Assembly: GCF_002632725.1 (NCBI RefSeq)
Contig: NZ_NJAI01000006.1
Span: 102,971 to 141,557 of the forward strand
Source of the DNA: Xenorhabdus hominickii
Lineage (GTDB): Bacteria; Pseudomonadota; Gammaproteobacteria; Enterobacterales; Enterobacteriaceae
Length of the DNA stretch: 38,587 nt
Reading direction: 5' to 3'
Position numbers and translations under genes: made by a program. How positions within the stretch are numbered: the first letter of the stretch is position 1; each line of letters starts with the position of its first letter. Of the stretch, positions 25,305-33,815 are shown piece after piece. The notes under the pieces were generated by a model, which did not search any database, was not told the DNA's origin, and saw only the letters and a list, made by a program, of their open reading frames with translations.

Positions 25305-26384
25305 TTATTCATATGCTTTCAGCGAAGAACAAGCGCCGCATTTGGCACAGCCTGCCTGAGTATTTTCTGAGTTCAAGCCATGTTGTTTGAGTTGCAATCC
25401 GATTTTCGGGTAAAGCGACTGCATAAAGGCGTGATCAGGTTTAGGATGATGTTCTAATGGTGTACCTTGAATTGGCACAAACGGCACCACAAATGGATAT
25501 ACCCCCATTTCAGTCAGTTTGGCAGTCATTTCCACGATTTCCGGTTCGGTGTCGCCCAATCCAGCCAAAATGTAGGTACTGACTTGTCCTCGGCCGAACA
25601 CGGCAACGGCTGCCTCAAATGCTGAAAAATACTTTTCCAGCGATACTTCAGCTTTGCCCGGCATAATTTTTTGCCGTACACGCTCACTCACCGCCTCAAG
25701 GTGCATTCCAATCGATACAGCGCCTGCATCTTTTAAACGTTTAAACCATGCAAAATCATCGGGTGGCTCGCACTGTACCTGTATTGGTAAATCTACTTGT
25801 GCCTTAATTGCCTTGACCGAGTCATATAAGATTTTTGCTCCGCGATCTCCCGTATTTGGCGTCCCTGTGGTGATCACCATTTGCTTGATACCATCCAGCT
25901 CAACGGCTGCTTTAGCTACCTCTGCCAATTGTTCCGGGCGTTTACGGATCAAGGTTCGACCACCTATCAAAGACTGATCAATTGAGCAAAACTGGCACGC
26001 CGTTGCCTTGTCATTCATACGAATGCAATGCTGTAACACTGTCGTTGCCAACACATCATGGCTATGTAAGGTCGCAATTTGCTCATAGGCAATACCTTCG
26101 GCGGTTTTTAAATCATAAAATCGCGGGCGTACAGGTATAGTTAAGGTTGCCACCGGGATCCGGTTTTTAAAGACAGTCACCTTGTCAGAGTTCAGATCAG
26201 GTTTTGCAGTATAGGGAGAGTCTTGTGCTGCAAGGTTCAGCACAGGAATCATCATGGTTTTTCCGTCAAGGCTCAGTGCCTTATGATCGCTTGGCCCTGC
26301 ACCACCTTTGCGGGATAAACCAAGCTCGCCTTCCCATTTCAGACCGTTACATTGCAAATCGGTCAGTAATTGTATTGCAGACAT
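25305..26384 (-). CDS. nitD: Radical SAM protein of nit1C
   Basis: The 359-aa protein matches the MSMEG_0568-type radical SAM family. The presumed [4Fe-4S] cysteines lie in HCIRMNDKATACQFCSI (about residues 123-138), a C-X9-C-X2-C pattern rather than the usual C-X3-C-X2-C. VITTGTPNTGDRGA and QVQCEPPDD follow as in the TIM-barrel SAM site. The C-terminus has GCAKCGACSS, three more cysteines that could hold an auxiliary cluster or zinc. The reaction is unproven. GGGGG lies just before the ATG. The gene is the third of the operon. Confidence 0.85.
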   Translation of the reverse strand: MSAIQLLTDLQCNGLKWEGELGLSRKGGAGPSDHKALSLDGKTMMIPVLNLAAQDSPYTAKPDLNSDKVTVFKNRIPVATLTIPVRPRFYDLKTAEGIAYEQIATLHSHDVLATTVLQHCIRMNDKATACQFCSIDQSLIGGRTLIRKRPEQLAEVAKAAVELDGIKQMVITTGTPNTGDRGAKILYDSVKAIKAQVDLPIQVQCEPPDDFAWFKRLKDAGAVSIGMHLEAVSERVRQKIMPGKAEVSLEKYFSAFEAAVAVFGRGQVSTYILAGLGDTEPEIVEMTAKLTEMGVYPFVVPFVPIQGTPLEHHPKPDHAFMQSLYPKIGLQLKQHGLNSENTQAGCAKCGACSSLKAYE

Positions 26385-26420
26385 ATTTACCCCCTATTAC
26401 TTGGGTTTAATCAATATGGT

Positions 26421-27413
26421 TCAGATCTGGGTTTCATTAAATTTCGCGTGTTTTTCGAGATGATTTTGATCTGGTGTTTCAATTTTCAGTTCGTGCAATA
26501 CATTTGTCGGACGGCGATCAATCAATAAGCTAAACAATTCAGGGCGACTGTAATGTCCCACTGAATCCATCATGCGTTTGCGTTTATCAATCAGGCTAAG
26601 ATCCAGATTGGCAATGCAGTAACCTTCATCTTGTGTGAGCGGTTCAGCTAAGAACTTGCCTTCGGGAGAAACAATGGCGGTAAAACATCCCCCTGAAATT
26701 GGACCGATATTACAGCCTGTATCCTGCATAATTTGCTGCTGCTGTTCGGGATGCAGCCATGCGGTGGCATTGACCACAAAACAGCCGGATTCTAACGCAT
26801 GGTGTTGAATGGTTGCACTGATTTGATCAGCAAAAATTTGTCCTACCAACGAACCAGGAAACATGGACGCATGAATTTGCTCACCATCTGCCATCAAGGC
26901 AAAACGTGCCAACGGGTTGTAATGTTCCCAGCATGCCAGCGAACCAACACGCCCCACCGCAGAGTCAATGGCATGCAGGCCACTGCCATCACCTTGGCCC
27001 CAAACCATTCGCTCATGGTAAGTTGGCGTAATTTTGCGGCGATGCTGAATGATTGAACCATCGGCATCAAATAGCAGCTGGGCGTTATAAATCGTACCAC
27101 CCGCACGTTCATTAATGCCAATCGATACCACCATGTTGGCTTCAAGGCAGGCTTGACCAATCACCAGAGTTGCTTCGGAAGGTACAACCACCGATTCATT
27201 CAACAACTTTAAATGCTCTTTTCCCATGGCAAATGGCGGTTGTACAAAGGAAAAATAAGGGTAATAAGGCACGACGGTTTCAGGAAAAACGGCAAATTGC
27301 ACACCTTGTTTTCCAAGCTCTGAAATAATGTCACAGATTTTTTTTACCGTTGCGGCTTGGCTATAAAGCACAGGGCTACATTGCACTGCGGCAGCTTTAA
27401 TGATTCTGTTCAT
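26421..27413 (-). CDS. nitC: Nitrilase of the Nit1 / Nit6803 group
   Basis: The 330-aa carbon-nitrogen hydrolase has the full catalytic triad: Glu45 in [13 protein letters not shown], Lys127 in [20 protein letters not shown] and Cys161 in [13 protein letters not shown]. The HYNPLARF stretch after the cysteine marks true nitrilases rather than amidases. Nitrilases hydrolyse nitriles to acid and ammonia. In nit1C bacteria the whole cluster is tied to growth on cyanide as nitrogen source, and the true substrate may be a cyanide adduct or aminonitrile. AGGGG precedes the ATG; the spacing from nitB is 30 bases. Confidence 0.92.
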   Translation of the reverse strand: MNRIIKAAAVQCSPVLYSQAATVKKICDIISELGKQGVQFAVFPETVVPYYPYFSFVQPPFAMGKEHLKLLNESVVVPSEATLVIGQACLEANMVVSIGINERAGGTIYNAQLLFDADGSIIQHRRKITPTYHERMVWGQGDGSGLHAIDSAVGRVGSLACWEHYNPLARFALMADGEQIHASMFPGSLVGQIFADQISATIQHHALESGCFVVNATAWLHPEQQQQIMQDTGCNIGPISGGCFTAIVSPEGKFLAEPLTQDEGYCIANLDLSLIDKRKRMMDSVGHYSRPELFSLLIDRRPTNVLHELKIETPDQNHLEKHAKFNETQI

Positions 27414-27443
27414 GTCTTATTCCCCTTATGAGTTTGCGCTTAC

Positions 27444-27926
27444 TTAAACAGTCCAAGTATCAATAACTAAGGCATTTTCACGACGCATCAGCAGTTTTAA
27501 ATCCATCACATCCAATGGATTAATCGGGCGAATTCCCGGAATAAGTGCTTTCTCGGTTTGGCCATACATTGCTTGCAACGCAAAACGACAGGCATAGACT
27601 TCGCCGCCTTCTTCCATAAAGGCTTTCAATTGGTTATTGACGGCAAAATGACCCGGAAAAGCCTCAGCCCCTAAAGTTGGAAAACCACGTTGAACACCCA
27701 ATTGCACACCCGGGCCGTAAAGCAAAATTTTGGTTTCAAATCCCTTACGCAATAAACGCTTTGCCTGTAACACATTGATCAGGCCAATTGATCCTTCAAA
27801 TGCAACGGTATGGAAAGTCAACAATGCCTTTTCACCCGGCTGTGCTTTGACGTCCTCAAACACTTTTTCTTCGTAATCAACAAGAAAATCGCCATCTTTA
27901 TATTGTTCGATATCAACTTTTGGCAT
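27444..27926 (-). CDS. nitB: Conserved nit1C protein (MSMEG_0572/Sll0783 type)
   Basis: The 160-aa protein starts [20 protein letters not shown] and has a DsrE-like alternating pattern ([28 protein letters not shown] in part, then [11 protein letters not shown]). The cyanobacterial homologue Sll0783 has been linked to the nitrogen-starvation response; the biochemical role is unknown. It is the first gene of the operon. AGGAG lies 7 bases before the ATG, and the predicted sigma-54 promoter lies 60-75 bases upstream. The only cysteine I see is in VYACRFALQ. Confidence 0.82.
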   Translation of the reverse strand: MPKVDIEQYKDGDFLVDYEEKVFEDVKAQPGEKALLTFHTVAFEGSIGLINVLQAKRLLRKGFETKILLYGPGVQLGVQRGFPTLGAEAFPGHFAVNNQLKAFMEEGGEVYACRFALQAMYGQTEKALIPGIRPINPLDVMDLKLLMRRENALVIDTWTV

Positions 27927-27985
27927 AACAGCTCCTAGTTCAATGTTATTTTGGAATGAATCAATATGTCGTCTTCCTGTGTTAT

Positions 27986-28001
27986 AGCGAAAGCTATGCC
28001 A
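27986..28001 (-). promoter_or_regulatory. Sigma-54 (-24/-12) promoter of the nit operon
   Basis: Reading the minus strand, TGGCATAGCTTTCGCT has GG and GC with the obligatory 10-base spacing. It fits the consensus TGGCAC-N5-TTGCW with only two or three deviations. Transcription would start near 27975, leaving a leader of about 50 bases before nitB. A sigma-54 activator gene is divergent from it. Confidence 0.75.
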
Positions 28002-28118
28002 AGTTATATTTCTGGGTAGGGGATTTGTGTTTATATTATTGAAAAATATAATTAAAATTTATATAAAATATTTTTATTAATATAAGTGTAACCGCTGGGA
28101 TGCTATGATTTTCCGTAG

Positions 28119-28160
28119 TATTATGAATTTTTATAGTTTCAATTATGAAACTTCATAATA
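28119..28160. promoter_or_regulatory. Overlapping inverted repeats, candidate activator binding sites
   Basis: TATTATGAA (28119-28127) pairs with TTCATAATA (28152-28160), and AGTTTCA (28135-28141) pairs with TGAAACT (28146-28152). TTATGAA occurs at 28121 and 28143 and inverted at 28152. The sites lie 120-160 bases upstream of the nit -24 element, the usual distance for enhancer-binding proteins. They also cover the start codon region of the activator gene, which would suit autoregulation. Confidence 0.45.
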
Positions 28161-30103
28161 TGAATATGATGAATAATATGAATACAAATGATTTTATTTC
28201 GGATTGGGTAACTTCTGAAAACTCGATTCGTCCGTTGGTATTTGAACACACATCACAGGCATTAATTGTGCTAGATCCACATCAAAACCAGTTTATTGAT
28301 GTGAATATCAGTGCCACTCGATTATTGCGTTATGAACGTCATGAAATTATTCAAAAAGCAGTAACTTCCGTTTTTGGTCATTTAAGCCAACTGCCACACC
28401 TGCTGGCATTTACCGAAGAAGCTTTAGAAAAAGATTGGGCTTGGAACAATGAGCTATGTTCCTTTGATAAACATGGTGAAAAAATCCAGTTAGATATCAC
28501 TTCTATTTCATTGCCCTATAAAAACAAAACATTGTTGATATGGTCGCTGGTGGATGTCAGAGAGCTAGAACTGCGCCAACTTAAGAAAAATACCGATAAA
28601 GCCATCCGTACAGATTTAAAAGAATGGCAAGCCTTACAAGAATTGTTTATCGACTCCGACACAGGCAAGCATTTATTACTGAGTTCAGTCGGGGACGGTA
28701 TTTACAGTATCAACAAGCAAGGCTTGTGCACCTTTATCAATCCTGCCGGGGCTAAAATGCTGGGGCTGCAACCTGAAGATGTGCTGAGTAATAATATTCA
28801 TAAAATTCATCACCATACCCATGAAAATGGCGATCATTACCCTGTTGAGGAGTGCCCGATTTACGCAGCAGTACATGATGGTATTGTGTATGAAGGTATT
28901 CAGGAAATTTTTTGGCGGCGTGACGGCAGTTACTTTCCAGTGGAATTTACCAGTACCCCAGTGATCCGTGACAGTGAAATTATCGGTGCAGTGGTGGTAT
29001 TTCGCGATATTACCGATCGGCTGAATACCGAAAAACAACTGACTCATGCCCTTGAAGAACTGCAAGATTTAAAAAGCCGCCTGGAACAGCAAAACGAATA
29101 TTTGCAGGAGGAATTTTTACAAGAAAATAAATACCATGAAATTGTCGGCAATAGTACATCTATTTTACAGATTATCGAAAAAATCAAGGTAGTCGCCTCA
29201 ACGGATGCCAACGTGATGATTTATGGTGAATCCGGTACAGGCAAGGAATTGATAGCCCGCGCGATTCACCAATTCAGTCACCGTAAACAACAACCACTTA
29301 TTCGGGTCAATTGTGCCGCGATTCCTTCGGAACTGTTTGAAAGTGAATTTTTCGGGCATGTCAAAGGGGCATTTACTGGGGCTGTGCGTGACCGTATCGG
29401 TCGTTTTGAATTGGCAGACCAAGGCACATTATTTTTAGATGAAATTGGCGATATTCAACCAGAGTTACAAAGTAAGCTACTGCGTGTATTGCAAGAAGGC
29501 ACCTTTGAGCGGGTCGGCGAAGAAAAAACGCGACATGTGAATGTACGGATTATTGCCGCCACCAACCGTAATTTAAAAGAAGATGTGAAATACAAACGCT
29601 TTCGTGAAGATCTGTATTTCCGTTTAAATGTATTTCCGATTCATTCCCCTGCCTTGCGTGACCGTAGGGAAGATATTCCGCTTTTGGTTACACATTTTAC
29701 CAGACTGATTTGTGACAATCGTAAAATTAAGTATCTGCCATTTTCACAAAAGCATATTTTGGAGCTTCAGCAATATGACTGGCCCGGTAATATCCGTGAG
29801 TTGCAAAATGTCATCGAACGGGCGCTAATTACGGCAAGGCAAGGCGCTGTTTCCTTTAAATATTTGTTGGAACAAGATCAACAGCAACCTAAGATTCAGT
29901 GTCAGGATATTTACAATGAACATCAACAAACCGAAGGCGTGCTGACTATAGAACAATTCAAGGAGTTGGAAATTAAAAATCTTTCCCTTGCGGTTAAACA
30001 ATGCAAAGGGAAAATTTTTGGTGATAACGGCGCAGCAAGATTGTTGGGAATAAACCCGACAACCTTGATCTCACGCTTAAAGAAATTAGGGATTGATTAT
30101 TAA
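28145..30103 (+). CDS. nitA: Sigma-54-dependent transcriptional activator of nit1C (PAS-PAS-AAA+-HTH)
   Basis: The 652-aa cytoplasmic regulator has an N-terminal PAS-like part (~30-140), a second PAS (~180-300, ending in VVFRDITDR) and a short coiled linker. The AAA+ domain follows: Walker A GESGTGKE (~361), GAFTGA (~408) for sigma-54 contact and Walker B LFLDEIGD (~428). A Fis-type helix-turn-helix ([19 protein letters not shown]) closes the protein. It probably senses a nitrogen, redox or cyanide signal and switches on the divergent nitBCDEFGH operon. The start is uncertain: several ATG codons occur in the first 15 residues and none has a good ribosome site. The symbol follows its position in nit1C clusters. 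Confidence 0.85.
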   Translation: MKLHNMNMMNNMNTNDFISDWVTSENSIRPLVFEHTSQALIVLDPHQNQFIDVNISATRLLRYERHEIIQKAVTSVFGHLSQLPHLLAFTEEALEKDWAWNNELCSFDKHGEKIQLDITSISLPYKNKTLLIWSLVDVRELELRQLKKNTDKAIRTDLKEWQALQELFIDSDTGKHLLLSSVGDGIYSINKQGLCTFINPAGAKMLGLQPEDVLSNNIHKIHHHTHENGDHYPVEECPIYAAVHDGIVYEGIQEIFWRRDGSYFPVEFTSTPVIRDSEIIGAVVVFRDITDRLNTEKQLTHALEELQDLKSRLEQQNEYLQEEFLQENKYHEIVGNSTSILQIIEKIKVVASTDANVMIYGESGTGKELIARAIHQFSHRKQQPLIRVNCAAIPSELFESEFFGHVKGAFTGAVRDRIGRFELADQGTLFLDEIGDIQPELQSKLLRVLQEGTFERVGEEKTRHVNVRIIAATNRNLKEDVKYKRFREDLYFRLNVFPIHSPALRDRREDIPLLVTHFTRLICDNRKIKYLPFSQKHILELQQYDWPGNIRELQNVIERALITARQGAVSFKYLLEQDQQQPKIQCQDIYNEHQQTEGVLTIEQFKELEIKNLSLAVKQCKGKIFGDNGAARLLGINPTTLISRLKKLGIDY

Positions 30104-30236
30104 AAATCTCATCCAGAGGCAGACTATTAAATTAATCTGTTTCTATTTCTTTCTGCACTTTGGATATCCGACAGGCTTTGCGTTGCCATGGCCGCTTTGC
30201 AGCAAGCAATATGCCCTCGAACGCCTGTCCCCCGTC
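30104..30236. other. Short non-coding junction after the activator gene
   Basis: The first half is AT-rich like the nit cluster. From about 30170 the composition becomes GC-richer and leads into antitoxin remnants. A Ser-Lys-Gln-Tyr-Ala-Leu-Glu frame enters the following parD-like segment, so the original gene may have begun here. No terminator was found after the activator gene. Confidence 0.4.
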
Positions 30237-30367
30237 ATGAGCGACAGCGATCAGGCATGGCAGGAGCTAAAAGCCTTGCTGGATACACGGATCAATGAAG
30301 GGATGGATCCGAGAAAAGTATCGGCCAAATTCTCAATGAAGAACTTGCCGGGAGCGACCGCGCCTGA
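30237..30367 (+). pseudogene. ParD-like antitoxin, frameshifted
   Basis: The frame MSDSDQAWQELKALLDTR, then EGMDPRKVS, is followed in another frame by ILNEELAGSDRA and a TGA at 30365-30367. A one- or two-base change near 30325 separates the halves. Size, charge and the overlap with the next start codon (TGATG) fit the antitoxin of a parDE-type system. As it stands it is broken. Confidence 0.5.
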
Positions 30368-30613
30368 TGGACTATGTACTCACGAAGGCGGCCGAAGCTG
30401 ATTTGCGCGCAAGCAATGGGGCGAGGCGCAGGCGCACCGCTACATTACCGCGCTGGAACACGGTATTGCGCAGCTTGCTGTCGGCCAAAGCGCATGGCGT
30501 ATTGTGACCGTGACTATGTGTTTTGCCTGCCGCGAGAGAATGCGCCTGCGTTAATCGAGGCGATTTTTCACGAGCGTATGGACTTGCTCACGCGCCTTGC
30601 CGACAGGTTATAG
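30367..30613 (+). pseudogene. ParE-like toxin, twice frameshifted
   Basis: Pieces in different frames spell a ParE/RelE-fold toxin: MDYVLTKAAEADLR, then QWGEAQAHRYITALEHGI, then DRDYVFCLPRENAPALIEAI and HERMDLLTRLADRL to the stop at 30611-30613. Two small deletions remove a few residues after DLR and a block before DRDYVF. ParE toxins block DNA gyrase. This copy should be inactive, in line with a broken antitoxin. Confidence 0.7.
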
Positions 30614-30631
30614 GCAATATAGGGGTTGTAC

Positions 30632-30656
30632 GCCGAAAATTTTGTCACCCCAGCTT
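30632..30656. repeat. 25-bp repeat, left partner of 32632-32656
   Basis: CCGAAAATTTTGTCACCCCAGCTTA is the reverse complement of 32632-32656 at 24 of 25 positions. It separates the parE remnant from the IS6 fragment and is unlike either. A looser direct copy lies at about 32533-32574. Confidence 0.7.
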
Positions 30657-31007
30657 AAGCCCCTCAATGGTGACTCCTTCAGGTTGTCCGTGCTGGCGTA
30701 TCGTTTTATGGAAAAAACGCCGGGCGGCTGCCGTTGCATATCGCGGCGAGTGGTCAGCAAAAAGTCAATCGATATCAGTTTCATCCCTCCGCAACCGGGA
30801 ACCAACGGGCTTTTTGCGTGGTCGGCGAAGGGCTTCCAAATCACGCAGGCTCAGCGCGTAGGCCAGAGACCCGCGACCACACTGAGCGATGATATCAACA
30901 GGATAATGCAGGCGTTTGAACACATTTCGGATAAGGGACATAGGCGAATAACTTAATAAAAAAGCGACATATTATCCATTCACCGCTTAATGCGACAGGA
31001 CAGAGCC
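30656..31007 (-). mobile_element. IS6-family fragment, N-terminal half with left end
   Basis: On the minus strand the IS end GGCTCTGTC-CTGTCGCATTAAG lies at 31007, with a 5-bp CTGTC duplication inside the repeat. The frame from the ATG at 30939-30941 reads MSLIRNVFKRLHYPVDIIAQ as in the element at 20934. It then skips to DETDI and DFLLTTRRD and stops matching at about 30660. The central and C-terminal parts are gone. It is a different, more decayed copy than the one at 20872. Confidence 0.75.
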
Positions 31008-31081
31008 TTTTATTGTCAGCCCACAACGAGGGCGCTTAAAGAATTGAGCTAGATCCGGCAGCTGACGAGAATTATCCCGGC

Positions 31082-31954
31082 TTAGCGCCCCTTCTTCTTA
31101 CGCCCAGGCTGGGTAAAGCGCTTACGGGCAGCCGAGTTGCTGTCGGATTTTTCGGTGTTTTTCGGCCCGTTAAAGCCCGGCTTTTTAGCGGCAACGCGCT
31201 CAGTCTGCGCTTTTTTCGCCGGTTTTTCTTCGGACGATGAGTTTTCAATCAGCTTAAATAACGCGATCAGTTCATCGTCGGTCAAATCTCGCCACTCGCC
31301 CTGAGGCAGTCCTTTCAAGTTGACGTTCATGATGCGCGTGCGCTCAAGCTTAGTAACTTCATAGCCAAAGTGTTTACACATGCGGCGGATCTGGCGGTTA
31401 AGCCCCTGCACCAGCGTGATACGAAACACCAAGGGAGCTTCTTTCTGCACTTTACATTTTTTAGTCACCGTTCCCAGCATCGGCACCCCGGCGCTCATGC
31501 CCTGAATAAACGCATCGGTCACCGGTTTGTTGACTGTTACCACGTACTCTTTTTCGTGATGATTTCCGGCACGGAGGATCTTATTGACCAGATCGCCGTG
31601 ATTAGTCAGAAAAATCAGTCCCTGGGAATCCTTATCCAGACGCCCTATCGGGAAGACGCGCTGGCTGTGGTTAACGAAATCACTGATGTTATTCCGCTCA
31701 CTATCTTCCATCGTGGTGATGATGCCAACCGGCTTATTCAGCGCGATCAGCACTAGGTCTTCTTCATCACGCGGCTCAATAAGCTGACCGTTAACTTTCA
31801 CTATATCTCCGGCAACTATCTGATCGCCAACGGCGGCTCGCTTACCGTTAATAAAAACATTCCCCTGTTCGATGTAACGATCGGCATCGCGACGAGAACA
31901 GATGCCGCTCTCGCTAATGTATTTGTTAAGACGAATGGATGGGTGGGTCAGCAT
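31082..31954 (-). CDS. rluF: 23S rRNA pseudouridine(2604) synthase RluF
   Basis: RluF converts U2604 of 23S rRNA, and U35 of tRNA-Tyr in E. coli, to pseudouridine. The 290-aa protein has an N-terminal S4 RNA-binding domain ([20 protein letters not shown]), the catalytic motif [10 protein letters not shown] with Asp107, and [12 protein letters not shown], plus the basic, Lys-rich tail of RluF. The length equals that of E. coli RluF. It is the only intact housekeeping gene in the window and lies between two half IS6 elements, with promoter room at 31955-32100. No clear terminator follows. Confidence 0.92.
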   Translation of the reverse strand: MLTHPSIRLNKYISESGICSRRDADRYIEQGNVFINGKRAAVGDQIVAGDIVKVNGQLIEPRDEEDLVLIALNKPVGIITTMEDSERNNISDFVNHSQRVFPIGRLDKDSQGLIFLTNHGDLVNKILRAGNHHEKEYVVTVNKPVTDAFIQGMSAGVPMLGTVTKKCKVQKEAPLVFRITLVQGLNRQIRRMCKHFGYEVTKLERTRIMNVNLKGLPQGEWRDLTDDELIALFKLIENSSSEEKPAKKAQTERVAAKKPGFNGPKNTEKSDSNSAARKRFTQPGRKKKGR

Positions 31955-32100
31955 GGTTTCTCCGTAAAAAGTGGACTATACCTTACCCGAGTTACGTTGC
32001 AAAGCCTGATCGGGGCGAATTGTGTGGGGCTGTTTAACAGAGAGAAAATGTGATAATGCGGAAATTGTAGTGGCGCAGAAAATCAGGACACCTTTCTAGG

Positions 32101-32318
32101 GGATCGGTCGCATGAACAGAGAAAGTCTGTGCAAAAGTGAGATTGATTAATAATTACGCCGCCAGTTGATAGAAAAAGGCGGCCGGTTCCTTCTTCTTGC
32201 GGATATTGCCCTTTACGCAACATACTGACCCATTCAATCCCAGCCAACACGGTCTGTACTCGTCTGAAATTCTTGAATCCCAGCATAGGACGTGTCCGTC
32301 GTTTGACGTCACGGTGAT
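32101..32318 (-). mobile_element. IS6-family fragment, C-terminal half with right end
   Basis: The minus-strand frame DHRDVKRRTRPMLGFKNFRR continues to GIEWVSMLRKGQYPQEEG and, after a one-base shift, FFYQLAA with a stop at 32154-32156. This is the C-terminus missing from the other two IS6 copies. An IS6-like end (GGATCGGTCGCATGAAC, imperfect) starts at 32101. Together with 30656-31007 it flanks rluF in the same orientation. Confidence 0.75.
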
Positions 32319-32530
32319 CCGGTGATTACGGCTACCAACCTGACGGTCGCCTCGATGATCGCAACCACGTGGAAGCATCCGCACCGCCTTCGGGTACATT
32401 GGCGTGACGGACGCCCATGAAGCGGCTATTGAGTATGATGAATTTGCGGATAATCGGTTGGCTGATTCGATAATGCAGGCAGAGGCTATCGGATGACTTT
32501 GTGTCGATGCTTGGGAACAGGCCACATAGT
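32319..32530 (+). pseudogene. Unassigned region with the tail of a possible NAD(P)H oxidoreductase
   Basis: A plus-strand frame entering at about 32365 reads RGSIRTAFGYIGVTDAHE and ends in LADSIMQAEAIG at the TGA 32494-32496. The RTAFGYIGVTD part reminds me of the C-terminus of flavodoxin-fold azoreductase or quinone reductase proteins. It is only ~43 codons long and the upstream part is lost at the IS6 boundary. The assignment is tentative. Confidence 0.3.
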
Positions 32531-32532
32531 AG

Positions 32533-32667
32533 CAAATAGGGGTTCTACGTCGGAACCCTCGAAAATGTTGTCACGTTTGTCACTTCATAAAGAGTTACGG
32601 GTTTTCTCTACTGCGGGCTAGCGTTCGGTAGTAAGCTGGGGTGACAAAATTTCCGGCGGTTCCGGCT
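32533..32667. repeat. MITE-like unit with imperfect inverted ends
   Basis: CGGAACC...CGAAAATGTTGTCAC (32551-32574) pairs at about 20 of 24 positions with GTGACAAAATTTCCGGCGGTTCCG (32641-32664), around ~65 bases. No gene is inside. The right arm is the partner of the 25-bp repeat at 30632. The unit directly precedes the group II intron. Confidence 0.45.
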
Positions 32668-32689
32668 TAGGTGTGCCACGAATGCACCC

Positions 32690-33587
32690 GGTGGCAAATA
32701 AAGGGTGCAATGCTGTGCGAGAGATGAGGGTCGGCCCCTCGGAGGCGGTGTCCAGACGCCGCCTTCAAACTACCCTGAGCTGCTGTCGTTAAGAGCGATG
32801 GGTGAGCGTCAGGGAATCCGCGCACGATGCTCTAAGGGTAGCCCAGCAACGATGCTGGCGTACCAACTGGGTGCTGTTCTACGTTGAACGATGGCTAACC
32901 GCGTCGGTGCATATGCTGGATGGAACGGTACAAATAAGGGACAAGGGAACGCCGCAAGGTGGTGTCATTAGTCCATTGTTGGCAAATCTGTTCCTGCATT
33001 ATGCATTCGACATATGGATGAAACGGGAATTTCCCGTCGTTCGGTTTGAGCGGTACGCTGATGATATAGTCATCCACTGCAAAAGCCATGCGCAAGCAAT
33101 TATGTTGCTTGGCAGGCTCAGAAAGCGCCTGGCTGAATGTAAGCTGGAAATGAGTCCTGCAAAGACAGGGAAAGAACGGGGGAATATCCTGAAATCAGCT
33201 TCGACTTTTTGGGCTACACATTCAGGCCAAGAAAGTCGGTCTCGAAAGGGGGAGAATTTTCGGTGAATTTCCTGGAGGCAATGGCACGATGGCTCAATCC
33301 CATGTTACGTGGCTGGGTTGGGTACTATGGGCGCTTTTATCGATCAGCAATGGATTGTGTAGCCAAACATATCAATCTGCACCTTGCTAAATGGGTTATT
33401 CGCAAATACAAGCGGGTACACGATAGTCTGGCTCAGGCGTATGAATGGTTAGACAGGATACGGAGCGCTAAGCCCAGTCTGTTTGCACACTGGGAAATTT
33501 GTACGCGATGCTAACGCCGGATGACGGGAGACTGTCACGTCCGGTTCTGTGGGAGCGTAGGGGCGGTTCCCCTACGCCACCCGATAA
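32690..33587 (+). mobile_element. Degenerate group II intron
   Basis: The 5' part has the typical GTGCGAGAGATGAGGGTCGG and GCGATGGGTGAGCGTCAGG blocks of bacterial group II introns. A reverse transcriptase/maturase remnant follows. Then come a domain V hairpin (33514-33546, GCCGGATGACGGGAG...CCGGTTC) and a domain VI stem (GCGTAGGGG with CCCCTACGC, 33555-33577). At under 1 kb, against about 2 kb or more for a full intron, it has lost most of domain IV and the N-terminal RT. Its exact ends are not certain. Confidence 0.75.
32845..33514 (+). pseudogene. Group II intron reverse transcriptase/maturase fragment
   Basis: The frame holds RT blocks 4-7: KGTPQGGVISPLLANLF, FERYADDIVIHC with the catalytic YADD, and RLAECKLEMSPAKT. 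A frameshift near 33175 moves YPEISFDFLGYTFRPRKS and the maturase part MLRGWVGYYGRFYRSAM, then LAKWVIRKYKR, into another frame. A deletion joins NFLEAMAR to WLNPMLRG. RT blocks 0-3 are missing, so no active enzyme is made. Confidence 0.8.
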
Positions 33588-33644
33588 CCCCTATGCCGAT
33601 CATCATCGTGTTTCGGCGGTGCATACGGACATCGATCACTTGCA

Positions 33645-33736
33645 TGTTGTACCGTTGCAGCACCTATACCAGAACCTGCATCAGTGACAATTACAACTTT
33701 TGAGTTAAAACGATTAGCCCGCCGTTGGGCATCCAT
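33645..33736 (-). pseudogene. N-terminal fragment of a short-chain dehydrogenase
   Basis: From an ATG at 33734-33736, with a GGAG ribosome site in front, the minus strand reads FNSKVVIVTDAGSGIGAATV. This is the cofactor-binding start of an SDR enzyme, with Asp where the family has Gly (TGxxxGIG). Homology stops after about 30 codons, roughly 60 bases from the intron end. It lies just downstream of the MFS fragment, so both may have formed one operon. Confidence 0.65.
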
Positions 33737-33815
33737 TTCACGACTCCTACAATGTAGTCTCCAATAAGGCTTTATTTTTATTTCACCTAATATAAATTTA
33801 TCCAACTAAGAGCAC

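Noticed and set aside
28685..29065. 126-codon minus-strand frame inside the activator gene
   Set aside because: It is antisense to the PAS domain coding part, with no start signal and no known family.
31010..31081. Terminator of rluF in GCGCCC...GGGC
   Set aside because: Only four pairs with a long loop and no T run.
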